The notes under the pieces: model-generated
Databases searched by the model: none
Seen by the model: the letters and a program-made list of their open reading frames with translations, nothing else
Told to the model about the DNA's origin: nothing
Shown: positions 26,126-34,980 of the stretch, in pieces
Layout of the letters: each line of letters starts with the position of its first letter
Position numbering within the stretch: the first letter of the stretch is position 1
Source of the DNA: Algoriphagus sp.
GTDB lineage: Bacteria; Bacteroidota; Bacteroidia; Cytophagales; Cyclobacteriaceae
Direction of reading: 5' to 3'
Assembly (NCBI RefSeq): GCF_024305035.1
Contig: NZ_JAMWZB010000021.1
Span: 31,143 to 95,142 of the forward strand
DNA length: 64,000 bases
Made by a program: the position numbers and the translations under genes

Positions 26126-27697
26126 TTGAGTACGGAATTGTTAATTGATTCTGCTCAAAACGGGAGTCGAATAGCCCTACTTCAAGACAAAAGCCTAGTT
26201 GAACTGCATTCCGAGGGAATGGACAATCAGTTTAAGGTGGGTGACATTTACCTGGGTACAGTTCGCAAAATAGTCAACGGACTCAACGCCGCATTTATCG
26301 ATGTGGGCTATGAGAAAGATGCTTTTTTGCATTACCAAGACCTTGGACCAAATTTCAACAGCCTGACTAAGTTCACCAAAATGGTGCGCAACAACAACTT
26401 TGCGAATTACAACTTGAAGGGCTTCAGCAACGAACCTGAGATAGACAAGATTGGGAAAATTTCCAATATCCTGTCGAAAAACCAGCAAATACTGGTTCAG
26501 GTCGTCAAGGAGCCCATATCTACCAAAGGGCCTCGGCTATCCTGTGAGCTCTCTCTTCCTGGTCGCTACCTCGTATTGGTGCCGTTTTCGGATTCAGTCA
26601 ATGTCTCCAAAAAAATCCGCAGCAGTGACGAGCGAAAAAGACTCTTGCGACTGATCAATTCGATCAAGCCTGCCAACTTCGGAGTAATCATCCGGACAGT
26701 AGCTGAAGGACAATCTGTATCCGACTTGGATAAGGATCTCCGAAATCTTCTCACTAATTGGGAAGAAGGCATGGCCAAGTTGCTCAAAGCAAAGAGCCGC
26801 GACAAGGTAATTGGAGAGATGAGTATGGCCTCCTCACTGGTGAGAGACCTCCTCAATGAATCCTTCGATGCAATCACCGTAGAAGAAGAATCCACTTACG
26901 ATCAGATCAGATCCTACATCAGGACCATAGCTCCTGAAAAAGAAAAAATTGTCAAGCTTTACAACGGTAAAGCAAAGCTCTTTGAAAGTTTTGGAATAGA
27001 AAAGCAGATCAAAAGCTTGTTTGGACAGACCGTCAGTCTGCCGCAAGGGGGGTATGTGATTATCGAGCATACCGAAGCCCTTCACGTCATTGATGTGAAC
27101 AGCGGAAATAAATCCAATCAGGAAAGTGACCAAGAATCTACAGCATTAAAAACCAACTTGGTTGCTGCTAAAGAAATCGCCAGACAGCTCCGCCTCCGGG
27201 ATATGGGAGGCATCATCGTGGTGGACTTCATCGACATGAAACGTGCCGAAAATAAGAGAGTCATCTACGAAGCGATGAAAGAGGAACTGAAGCAGGACCG
27301 CTCGAAGCATACCGTTTTGCCATTGAGTAAATTTGGACTCATGCAGATCACCCGACAGCGTGTCCGACCGGAGGTCAATATCGTGACGAAGGAAACCTGC
27401 CCGGCATGCAATGGCACTGGCAAAATCCAGGCATCTATCCTGGTAGCCGACAAACTAGAAAAAGATTTGGACCATATGGCCACCATCCAAAACGTGGACA
27501 AAATCCAGATCGGGCTGCATCCCTACCTGCACGCATACTTTACTACAGGCGTAATTAGCCGACGAGTAAAGTGGTTTTTCAAGTATTACAAATGGATTAA
27601 ACTGATCAAAGATTCTTCCCTACCGGTGACGGAATACAGATTCTTAGATGAATCTGGAGAGGAAATAGAACTTAAAGTAAAAAGCGAGACTGAGTAA
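26126..27697 (+). CDS. rng: Ribonuclease G / E family
   Basis: A 523-residue endoribonuclease. An S1-like RNA-binding domain is near the N-terminus (VGDIYLGTVRKIVNGLNAAFIDVGYEKDAFLH). The DNase I-like catalytic part carries the metal-binding Asp residues in HVIDVNSGNK and VVDFIDMK, and the zinc-link is CPACNGTG. It trims 16S rRNA 5' ends and turns over mRNA. The start is a TTG at 26126, the only start in frame giving the family N-terminus (STELLIDSAQNG). Cytoplasmic. Confidence 0.94.
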   Translation: MSTELLIDSAQNGSRIALLQDKSLVELHSEGMDNQFKVGDIYLGTVRKIVNGLNAAFIDVGYEKDAFLHYQDLGPNFNSLTKFTKMVRNNNFANYNLKGFSNEPEIDKIGKISNILSKNQQILVQVVKEPISTKGPRLSCELSLPGRYLVLVPFSDSVNVSKKIRSSDERKRLLRLINSIKPANFGVIIRTVAEGQSVSDLDKDLRNLLTNWEEGMAKLLKAKSRDKVIGEMSMASSLVRDLLNESFDAITVEEESTYDQIRSYIRTIAPEKEKIVKLYNGKAKLFESFGIEKQIKSLFGQTVSLPQGGYVIIEHTEALHVIDVNSGNKSNQESDQESTALKTNLVAAKEIARQLRLRDMGGIIVVDFIDMKRAENKRVIYEAMKEELKQDRSKHTVLPLSKFGLMQITRQRVRPEVNIVTKETCPACNGTGKIQASILVADKLEKDLDHMATIQNVDKIQIGLHPYLHAYFTTGVISRRVKWFFKYYKWIKLIKDSSLPVTEYRFLDESGEEIELKVKSETE

Positions 27698-27712
27698 GTC
27701 TCGCTTTTTTTA
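27680..27712. terminator. Bidirectional terminator overlapping the rng stop
   Basis: AAAAGCGAGAC pairs with GTCTCGCTTTT across a 7-base loop holding part of the rng stop, followed by T-runs. The T-run also contains the stop codon of the convergent DUF4221 gene. Confidence 0.85.
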
Positions 27713-28819
27713 TTTTCTCATTTTTGAAAAATCCAAGCGAACAAACCCAACTTCCTCTTCCCCTCCCAAAAATCCAATCGCATAATAAAACCCTTCAGGA
27801 GTCGAAAAGCCATTCCCATTTCTAGGCATATCCAGCTCTCCCAACTTTTCAAAATTCTCATCCAGCACAATCAGTCTCACCTTATAGGGGCCTTTTTCTT
27901 CTCGCTCTGCCTCAGGCCTTGTCCCGGTAATCACTTGACGGAGATATACCTTATTTACCGGATCGTATTTAATCCAGGTGTACCTCGGTGAATTAGTATC
28001 GGGTAAAAAAACGGTGTACTCTCCCTGCTGATCCGTTCGCCCTTTGAGAAATTCCAGCCTCTCATCCGTAGAGGCAGCTATCCACTTTTTTTCGTCATCC
28101 GAAATCAAAAGCAAACTATCCGAAATAGGAAAGGAAATCAAAGCCTCCTCTGTAGCAGGATTAAAATAATGACTATAAGGACCTAAATTAGGATCATCGT
28201 AATGCTCTTTGGATGCCTCAGGAAAGGAAAATTGAATGTGGGAGCTGGTTTGATCCTCTAGGTTATATCGCAGGATCCAATTTTCATAATTCATCATTTC
28301 TTCTTTTAGAATAAAGGGAACATCAGCGATAATTAGCTCCTTGCCAATTCTAGTAATCGGATTAAAAGGCACTACGGAATAATTGACATAAAGCCGCTCC
28401 GCTGGAACTCCAGGCAGTTCCCATCGAGCTAACACATTCCCTTTAAAATCCGCCTGAATCAATTTGGTATTTGCTGCAATCACGAATATCCCCTCTTCGG
28501 TGATCGCATGCTTAAATGGGCTGTCGCCAATTCCATCAGGCCCTTCTCTCATATAAAACTGCTCAAAGACCTTTTTCCCTTCCGGATAACTAAACCCTAC
28601 TAATTGCAGCTTTTGAAAATCAAATAAAAACTTCCCAGAATCCGTTTCCATAAAGGTCAGAGTCGAAGAGATTTGAGCGAGGGTTTCGTCCTTTTCCAAA
28701 ACAAGCGTATCGACGATCAAGTCATCAAAACTCAGATTGGAGGGGGATTTTTCCTCCGAGCTTTCGCAGGAAAGAAAGAAAAAAGCGAGTACCGGGGCAA
28801 GAATTCTAAGTCGGTTCAT
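27710..28819 (-). CDS. DUF4221-like propeller lipoprotein
   Basis: A 369-residue exported lipoprotein: signal APVLAFFFLSC with the lipidation Cys at about residue 18, then a strand-rich propeller-like body (DSGKFLFDFQKLQLVGFSYPEGK, REGPDGIGDSPFKHAIT, GNGFSTPEGFYYAIGF). The pattern fits DUF4221 proteins of Cytophagales. Probably on the periplasmic or outer face of the outer membrane; ligand unknown. Single gene downstream of the LytR/LytS pair on the same strand. Confidence 0.75.
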   Translation of the reverse strand: MNRLRILAPVLAFFFLSCESSEEKSPSNLSFDDLIVDTLVLEKDETLAQISSTLTFMETDSGKFLFDFQKLQLVGFSYPEGKKVFEQFYMREGPDGIGDSPFKHAITEEGIFVIAANTKLIQADFKGNVLARWELPGVPAERLYVNYSVVPFNPITRIGKELIIADVPFILKEEMMNYENWILRYNLEDQTSSHIQFSFPEASKEHYDDPNLGPYSHYFNPATEEALISFPISDSLLLISDDEKKWIAASTDERLEFLKGRTDQQGEYTVFLPDTNSPRYTWIKYDPVNKVYLRQVITGTRPEAEREEKGPYKVRLIVLDENFEKLGELDMPRNGNGFSTPEGFYYAIGFLGGEEEVGFVRLDFSKMRK

Positions 28820-28913
28820 TTCCTTGGTTTTAAATCTAAACTACTCATTTTCCAAGGTAGAAATTTTCAACTTAACATCACAGTGGGACAATTTTCTCTA
28901 CCCCAGCCAACAG

Positions 28914-29675
28914 CTATTGATCGAGCCAAGCTTTAAATGCTGATACCCGCTCCCTACTCACCAAAATATCTCTATCCTCACAGAATTTCAGTCTGACTTT
29001 CAATCGGCTATTCGAATAAATACCCACCTCCTCAATCGAGTCAAAAGCCACCAAATACTTACGATTGAGTCGGAAAAAAATTCGGGGATCGACCTGCATC
29101 TCGGTGTGTTCCAGAGTTTGGTCCAGCACATAGCGCTTGCCCTTTCTATTGATCAAAAATGTCACCCGCTCTTCCGAACAGAAATAGAAAATATCCTCAC
29201 TCAAAATACTTTGGATCTTTTCGCCAAACCGAATGAGAAAGCGTTGCTTGAATTCAGTTTTTGATCCGGAGGATTGAAGCAATTGCTGGAGCAAAGTGGC
29301 GTTGATTGAACTGGGCAATTGTTGATTTTTAAACTTATCCACAGCCCGTTTTAATTCCTCGGGATCGATGGGTTTCAAAAGGTAGTCGACTGCATTGACC
29401 CGAAAAGCCTCAATCGCATATTGATCGTAAGCCGTGGTAAAAATCACCGGTGTGGATAACTTTACTTTTTGGAAGATTTCAAAGCTGAGTCCATCTGCTA
29501 ATTGGATGTCACAAAAGATCAAATCCGGATGTGGATAAGTCTGAAAAAACCCCACAGCAGATTGAATACTGTCTAAGGGATTAAGAAAATGACAATTTTC
29601 AAAAAGTGGTTTGATGAGCTGTATCAAACGATTAGCAGCCCGTTTTTCATCTTCTATGATTAAAATTGAGATCAT
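28914..29675 (-). CDS. LytR/AlgR-type response regulator with LytTR DNA-binding domain
   Basis: A 253-residue regulator. Receiver domain residues 1-120 with the acidic pocket IIEDEK, phosphoacceptor Asp in LIFCDIQLADG, TTAYDQYAIEAF and YLLKPID. LytTR domain from about residue 150 (RFLIRFGEKIQSI...FFRLNRKYLVAFDSIEEV). It overlaps the kinase gene by four bases, so the two are translationally coupled and form one two-component system. Target genes unknown; the neighbouring TonB receptor and TPR genes are candidates. Confidence 0.93.
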   Translation of the reverse strand: MISILIIEDEKRAANRLIQLIKPLFENCHFLNPLDSIQSAVGFFQTYPHPDLIFCDIQLADGLSFEIFQKVKLSTPVIFTTAYDQYAIEAFRVNAVDYLLKPIDPEELKRAVDKFKNQQLPSSINATLLQQLLQSSGSKTEFKQRFLIRFGEKIQSILSEDIFYFCSEERVTFLINRKGKRYVLDQTLEHTEMQVDPRIFFRLNRKYLVAFDSIEEVGIYSNSRLKVRLKFCEDRDILVSRERVSAFKAWLDQ

Positions 29676-30745
29676 ACCATTTTTACTAATGGAAGTTGAA
29701 CAATAAACTCTTTTTCCCTTCGATGCACAATTGGCAGCCGATGGTGAAGTAATTCGTATCGCTGAACAATATTTGCCAAACCTACTCCTGCAGAGCCTTC
29801 CGAATAGGAGGATTTAGGTTGGAAGCTATTCCTTATCCACAGTTCATCCTCCTTTTTTTCGATGTGGATAACTAAGGGGCTTTCCTCACTGGCTACATTA
29901 TGTTTGACTGCATTTTCCAAAAGAAGCTGTAAGGAAAGCGGTGGAATCCAAAAAGTATCTTCTGATGATTCCGGGATAAAAAACTGAAGGTTATTTTCAA
30001 ATCGGATCTTTTGGAGCTCGAGATAATTTTTTGCAAAGTCCAACTCCCTTTTTAAAGAAACTAAATCTTCCTGCTGCACATCCAAAACATAGCGATAGAT
30101 TTTGGAAAGCTTTTGAATAAACGCAGCAGATCGATCCGCATCCTCATACACTAGCCCGGAAAGAACGTTTAACGAGTTGAAAAGAAAGTGTGGGTTCAAT
30201 TGATCTTTTAGGCTTTGGTATTGAAAAGCCAAGCGCTCAGACTTGAGTTGCTCGGCTTCGATGGCTGATTTTCGCCATTCCCTCAACCAGGAGGCCGTGG
30301 TGAAAATGGCCATAAAAACCAAAGCAATCCACATGGGCGAAGTGGTGAAGTTCGCAATATCTTTCCAGGGAATAGCCGACAATTCAAACTGTCCGTCCAA
30401 GTAAGTATAAACAAACACAAAAAGAAAAGAAGCCACAAAAGAATAGGCCATGTAGGTGGAAACCGTCAAAATAAGTCGCTTGACCGGCTTGTGAATCCAA
30501 CTGATTCTCTTTTCATAAAAATCCTCGACTTGCCCTCCTCCAAAGCTCAATATCATCGAAATCATAAAGGAGAAAAAGAATTGGGGAAGCAAATCCTGAA
30601 TCCCCCTCCAAGAAAGAAAACAACTGGGGCAAAAGATCAGCATCAGTAAGGTGGCAATACCCAAATTAATCGCCACAAATGAACCTATACTCTTCAGAGG
30701 ACTTTTATAGGGCTTGACTTGCTGTTGATTGAATTGATCCACCAC
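29672..30745 (-). CDS. LytS-type sensor histidine kinase
   Basis: A 357-residue membrane kinase. Four membrane segments lie in the first about 155 residues, followed by the His_kinase domain with the phosphoacceptor motif QLNPHFLFNSLNVLSGL, and an HATPase-like end (LQLLLENAVKHNV, GVGLANIVQRYELLH). Bacteroidetes proteins of this type work with LytTR regulators. The signal is probably sensed in the membrane because no large periplasmic domain is seen. Confidence 0.92.
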   Translation of the reverse strand: MVDQFNQQQVKPYKSPLKSIGSFVAINLGIATLLMLIFCPSCFLSWRGIQDLLPQFFFSFMISMILSFGGGQVEDFYEKRISWIHKPVKRLILTVSTYMAYSFVASFLFVFVYTYLDGQFELSAIPWKDIANFTTSPMWIALVFMAIFTTASWLREWRKSAIEAEQLKSERLAFQYQSLKDQLNPHFLFNSLNVLSGLVYEDADRSAAFIQKLSKIYRYVLDVQQEDLVSLKRELDFAKNYLELQKIRFENNLQFFIPESSEDTFWIPPLSLQLLLENAVKHNVASEESPLVIHIEKKEDELWIRNSFQPKSSYSEGSAGVGLANIVQRYELLHHRLPIVHRREKEFIVQLPLVKMV

Positions 30746-30849
30746 TGGTTTGATATAAATAAAGATTCTATGAAACTACATATTACTAAAAGAATTGAAT
30801 AGGAGCTCAATTTATTTTTTGAGCCCCATTCCAATTGTATTCAATTAAA

Positions 30850-31494
30850 TTAATTACAAGTTGAATACAACTCTTTTGCGGCAGCTTCTCCCCACGTGGG
30901 AAGAATATAATGCTCATCTATTTTCTCTTTTTCTTTGTCAAAAAGCTCTTGGGAGAGCCTAGCCATACCACAAGCTTTTTCGGGACCATTTCCAAAAAAC
31001 TGTGCCATGCCCTGCTCCATCTGTGCCATGAGAATTACCGCACGGGGATTTTCCCGATCCTGATCGATGGCTTTCCCAAAAAGCTGCATCACCTGAGGGC
31101 TCAATTCCTGCCCCCGGCTTGCTGGATCCAAACTTAATTTACCCATCAGGGCATAGCCATGAAGGGCGGTAAGCTCCGAATTGCTGGGAGATAGCTTTTC
31201 TGCCCGCTTAATGGTTGCTATTGCCTGGTCAAAAGCTGCATCTTTATTCCCATCAAAACGAAAAGCAGTCTCTATTTCGACCAAAGCTGCATAATACAAA
31301 GGCAACCATTCGGTAGAATTCATTTCTGAGATTCGAAGAAAGGCATTTTTGACCGTAGCTCCTTTTTCGGGGCTGTCGATTTGTTGCATCGCGGCCAATT
31401 GACTTTTCATTGCCTCTTGATAGGCATTCGGCTGAGCATAGGCCAAGGTAAGGACCAACAGGTAAAGCGATAAACTGGTCAATAGATTTTTCAT
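30850..31494 (-). CDS. Exported TPR-like protein, function unknown
   Basis: A 214-residue protein with a signal peptide (LLTSLSLYLLVLTLAYAQ) and helical repeats resembling TPR units (DAFDQAIATIKRAEKLSPSNSELTALHGYALMGKL, FGKAIDQDRENPRAVILMAQMEQGM). It begins 11 bases after the TonB-dependent receptor stop, so it is in the same operon and may support that receptor. Confidence 0.75.
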   Translation of the reverse strand: MKNLLTSLSLYLLVLTLAYAQPNAYQEAMKSQLAAMQQIDSPEKGATVKNAFLRISEMNSTEWLPLYYAALVEIETAFRFDGNKDAAFDQAIATIKRAEKLSPSNSELTALHGYALMGKLSLDPASRGQELSPQVMQLFGKAIDQDRENPRAVILMAQMEQGMAQFFGNGPEKACGMARLSQELFDKEKEKIDEHYILPTWGEAAAKELYSTCN

Positions 31495-31505
31495 GGTAAA
31501 TTAAT

Positions 31506-33665
31506 TTAGAGATTGTTTAATTGATTTGCTGATTTGTCTTTTGAAAGGGTCAGGAATATTCCCAGGAATAGGAAGCGGGGAGCAGTTTGTCCGATGGCCC
31601 GGGATTCAAAGCGGCCCTCGGTATTGGGTTGGCGGGCGTATTCAAAACCAAAGACGTTTTCGGCGCCCAACACATTGGAAATGGCCCCGTGGATGATTAG
31701 ATTTTGTCTGGGCAAATAGCTCCAACTCACACTCAAATTCTGAAAGGACTTGGTTTTTCGGTTCATCTCCCCCGATAGATTGGGGTCGGTGTAGGGAAAA
31801 CCATCATTCCAGGAAAAACTCGCCCCAATTTGAGATTTGAGATCGGTCACGAAATGCTTGACCACGACCGAAAAATTATGTTTGGGAGCAAAACCCGGCT
31901 GAACCTGCGTCTGAAACTGATCAAACTGACGTTTGCTGTCCACAAAGCTGTAAGTAACCCAGTAGTCCGTGTTTTTCAGACTTTTGCGATCCCGAAAAAA
32001 GATATCCACACCTTGGGCAAAGCCTTTTCCTCCATTTCTTGGGTTCAAAGGAAACTGTGGATAACCTTCAAAAAGAATCAACTCTTCATAGCTTTTGTAA
32101 AACGTCTCCGCCCGAAAGGTCAATCCTTCGGTTTGGAGTAAATAATTTAAAATCAAATGATTGGACTCCGAATTCTTGAGTTGGGAGTTCAACACCCGCA
32201 AGTTATCCACAGGCAATTGGGAAAAGCTTCCTCCGGCTAGCGAGACCTGCGACTGCTCGGAAAGACGGAAGGCAAGGGATACTCGAGGATCAAGCCAAGT
32301 TTCCTGATTTAAGCTGCTACTTCCCCAGCGGAGACCGGAGCGGAGGACCCAGTTTTTGCTGAGGTAATAATCCCACTCCGTGAAAGCGAAAAGCTGCCCA
32401 TCGTCAAAGCTCTGCATTGGATTATGGGGTGAGCGGCTTTCCCGATAGCGACGGACAAAATATTCCATTCCCGAATTGACCGAAAGGCGATCCGAAAAAT
32501 CATGAATGGCTGAGAATTTGGAGTGGAAAAGAAAATTCTTCCGATTCAAATTCACCGAGTCCAAGTTCACCTGATCTGAATTATCGGACAGGGCCGCACC
32601 TGTAAAAATCGTCCAGCCACTTTCGAAGCTTCTCCGCCAGTTGGTTTGGATAAAACTATAGGTATTCTTTAAATCAAGGGTTTGATCCGAATTCTGCTCG
32701 CCAGGAGGCTGTTCACGAAGCTTCATCCCCCCGGCTTCAGTTCTTGCCAGCACTTTCCAGATCCCTCCATTTGAAAACTTCTTTTGCAAAGCTAGTTCCG
32801 CATCCCTACCCCAAGGAGCCCGCTCAAAGTCAAAATCCTGTTTGATCAAACTCTGATAGGGCTTTAGATCAAAGTAGTTTACCGATGCAGTCAGGCTTTG
32901 TTTTTCATTGGCCAGGGTATGGGAGTATCCTCCGCCAACAGACATGAGGCTCAAATCTCCCTGACTTCGCAAGGAGAGGTCTTTGGTATTCAAGGCCAGC
33001 GTAGAGGAAAGTGCCTGTCCGTATTCAGCCGAATAGCCTCCTGTGGAAAAAAATGTCCCCTTAAACAAATTGGGATTGAAGCGCGTCCGTGTGGGCACAT
33101 TTCCGGCTGTGGTACCGTATGCATTTCCTACCCGAAGCCCATCGATGTAAATCCCAACCTCGCTTGCATCCCCACCCCGGACAAAAAGCCGACCGTCATT
33201 CCCCAGGGTACTTGTACCCGGCAGGGTCTGAAAAGCCCCGACAATATCCCCCATCGCACTGGGGGTGGTGACAATATCCAAAGGGCGAAGAATTACCGAC
33301 TTCTTCTCATCCGAAGCTTCCATCGCTCCGGCTGAAATCGTCACCGCATTCATATCCGTAATGGCCTCACGGATGATTTGATCAGGAGTCTTCAATGCTT
33401 TGCCTTCAAGTTGGATGTTCAGCTCAACTTGGTGAAAGCCCATCAACTGGAAAATCAGAACCTGATCTCCCTCCACTGAGGTCAAAAATTCAAAACTCCC
33501 ATCCCCTGAAGAAGTGGCTCCATCGTAACTGTTTTTGATGAAAACATTTACCCCGGGAAGCGGCTCTCCCTGCTCATCAATAACCCGACCGCTGATTTGG
33601 GTCTGGCCATAAGCCAGGAGTGGGCTGATAAAAAAGAAGAGGTAAAGAATAATTCGTCTGTCCAT
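31506..33665 (-). CDS. TonB-dependent outer-membrane receptor with carboxypeptidase-like N-terminal domain
   Basis: A 719-residue receptor. Signal peptide, then a CarboxypepD_reg-like domain (ISGRVIDEQGEPLPGVNVFIKN), a plug domain (GDIVGAFQTLPGTSTLGNDGRLFVRGGDASEVGIYIDGL) and a 22-strand-type beta barrel ending in a C-terminal aromatic-rich strand before a short tail. It imports an unknown ligand with energy from TonB/ExbBD. First gene of a likely operon with the TPR protein and possibly the LytS/LytR pair. Confidence 0.92.
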   Translation of the reverse strand: MDRRIILYLFFFISPLLAYGQTQISGRVIDEQGEPLPGVNVFIKNSYDGATSSGDGSFEFLTSVEGDQVLIFQLMGFHQVELNIQLEGKALKTPDQIIREAITDMNAVTISAGAMEASDEKKSVILRPLDIVTTPSAMGDIVGAFQTLPGTSTLGNDGRLFVRGGDASEVGIYIDGLRVGNAYGTTAGNVPTRTRFNPNLFKGTFFSTGGYSAEYGQALSSTLALNTKDLSLRSQGDLSLMSVGGGYSHTLANEKQSLTASVNYFDLKPYQSLIKQDFDFERAPWGRDAELALQKKFSNGGIWKVLARTEAGGMKLREQPPGEQNSDQTLDLKNTYSFIQTNWRRSFESGWTIFTGAALSDNSDQVNLDSVNLNRKNFLFHSKFSAIHDFSDRLSVNSGMEYFVRRYRESRSPHNPMQSFDDGQLFAFTEWDYYLSKNWVLRSGLRWGSSSLNQETWLDPRVSLAFRLSEQSQVSLAGGSFSQLPVDNLRVLNSQLKNSESNHLILNYLLQTEGLTFRAETFYKSYEELILFEGYPQFPLNPRNGGKGFAQGVDIFFRDRKSLKNTDYWVTYSFVDSKRQFDQFQTQVQPGFAPKHNFSVVVKHFVTDLKSQIGASFSWNDGFPYTDPNLSGEMNRKTKSFQNLSVSWSYLPRQNLIIHGAISNVLGAENVFGFEYARQPNTEGRFESRAIGQTAPRFLFLGIFLTLSKDKSANQLNNL

Positions 33666-33782
33666 TTCGATTCGTATTTGAACCGAAATAGGGGCATTCG
33701 AAGATCAGGAAAAAACCAACCTGACTGAACCGTCAGGATTCGCCACTGAACTGTAAAAAATGAATACTGGATCTATTCGCTG

Positions 33783-34904
33783 CTATTCGGGAAATAAAGA
33801 GGCGTCCATTTTGGGCACGATCCTAAGGGCATTTTTATAATAGACCTTTTTGAGCACTTCATCGGGCAAGCCTAAGCCATACATTCGCCAAAAGGCATGG
33901 TACTTTTTGTAATAAGGGAAATATTCATCCTCGGTCTCCAGAACACGGAAGTAGGTATGAAATTCCTCAGGATTATACGCGTCCTTTCCAAAAAGAAGCC
34001 GATCCTGATAGTTGATAAAAAATTCGTAGGCTCGTCTCGGCTGTCTTCCAAATTCAGCAATCACCGCCCCTATCCCAAAATTCACATTGGGATAGCGATC
34101 CAGATGGGCTCCGGCTTTGTCCAAATCATTGGCCATCCAACCCATATGAGCATTGATAAAGGTAGTATTCGGGTGCTTTTCAAAGACATGATGCTGCTCA
34201 GCGATAATTTGCTCAAAGGGAGCAGGATTTGTGGCTGACCGCTGTCTGCCCGGATGTGTTTTTAACTCCAGCCAACGCTCATTATTGGCATCCATCGGTT
34301 GCCAAAATTGTGCAGGATCCGCTGAGTGAATAATCACAGGAATCCCCAATTGGCCGGCTTTTTCCCAAACTGGATCCAAATCGGGATGATCCACGGGCAC
34401 CCGATTTCCATGGATGTCTTTTACATTCAGACCTAAGCTTTTGTAAATCTTCAAACCTACAGCTCCAGCTTGCACATCCTCCTCTAACTCCTGAACAGCT
34501 ATTCGGCTCCAGTTTTCATCTCCAAAGCCAGCAAAATTTAAATTGGTGAACACCAAAAACCGTCCCGGCGCATGCGTTTCAAACTCCTTCATCATGGATC
34601 TGATGTACTCCTGTTGAGAATTACTATCCCCTCGACCAAATCCCCTACCGCTGAGGTTCACCAACACTCCCATGTTTAATTCGTCCATCTCGGATACCAA
34701 CTGGGCGATCTTTTCTTGATTGATTCCACCCTGATGACTATGGATATCCACAAAGGGAAATTTGGATCGGGTGACCATCGTTTCGGGTACTTTGAGCGAA
34801 GAGGGTGGATTATATTCCTCAAAACTCATTTCCTGGGAAAATCCGAAAGAGTAAATCCCCCCAATCAGGAGGGTAGCAAGAAGAACTTGGGACAGTTTAT
34901 TCAT
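33783..34904 (-). CDS. Amidohydrolase-family protein, exported
   Basis: A 373-residue TIM-barrel hydrolase (amidohydrolase_2 type). Signal peptide LLATLLIGGIYSFGFSQ. Metal ligands are likely in FVDIHSHQGG, IIHSADP, NAHMGW and LFGKDAYNPEEF (Asp). Substrate unknown; relatives are decarboxylases or lactonases of aromatic acids. It has its own promoter region upstream and lies between a TonB receptor and an M14 peptidase on the same strand. Confidence 0.85.
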   Translation of the reverse strand: MNKLSQVLLATLLIGGIYSFGFSQEMSFEEYNPPSSLKVPETMVTRSKFPFVDIHSHQGGINQEKIAQLVSEMDELNMGVLVNLSGRGFGRGDSNSQQEYIRSMMKEFETHAPGRFLVFTNLNFAGFGDENWSRIAVQELEEDVQAGAVGLKIYKSLGLNVKDIHGNRVPVDHPDLDPVWEKAGQLGIPVIIHSADPAQFWQPMDANNERWLELKTHPGRQRSATNPAPFEQIIAEQHHVFEKHPNTTFINAHMGWMANDLDKAGAHLDRYPNVNFGIGAVIAEFGRQPRRAYEFFINYQDRLLFGKDAYNPEEFHTYFRVLETEDEYFPYYKKYHAFWRMYGLGLPDEVLKKVYYKNALRIVPKMDASLFPE

Positions 34905-34937
34905 GAGGGATTAAACAGGTTTTTTTAGCAAAGGGTT

Positions 34938-34974
34938 AAAAAAATCCCGATCTCTACACTGAAATCGGGATTCA
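34938..34974 (-). terminator. Terminator after the M14 carboxypeptidase gene
   Basis: On the minus strand AATCCCGAT pairs with ATCGGGATT across a short loop and is followed by seven T. Confidence 0.85.
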
Positions 34975-34980
34975 TGGGAA

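Noticed and set aside
32309..33335. Short ORFs within the TonB receptor gene
   Set aside because: Shadows in other frames of a clear outer-membrane receptor.
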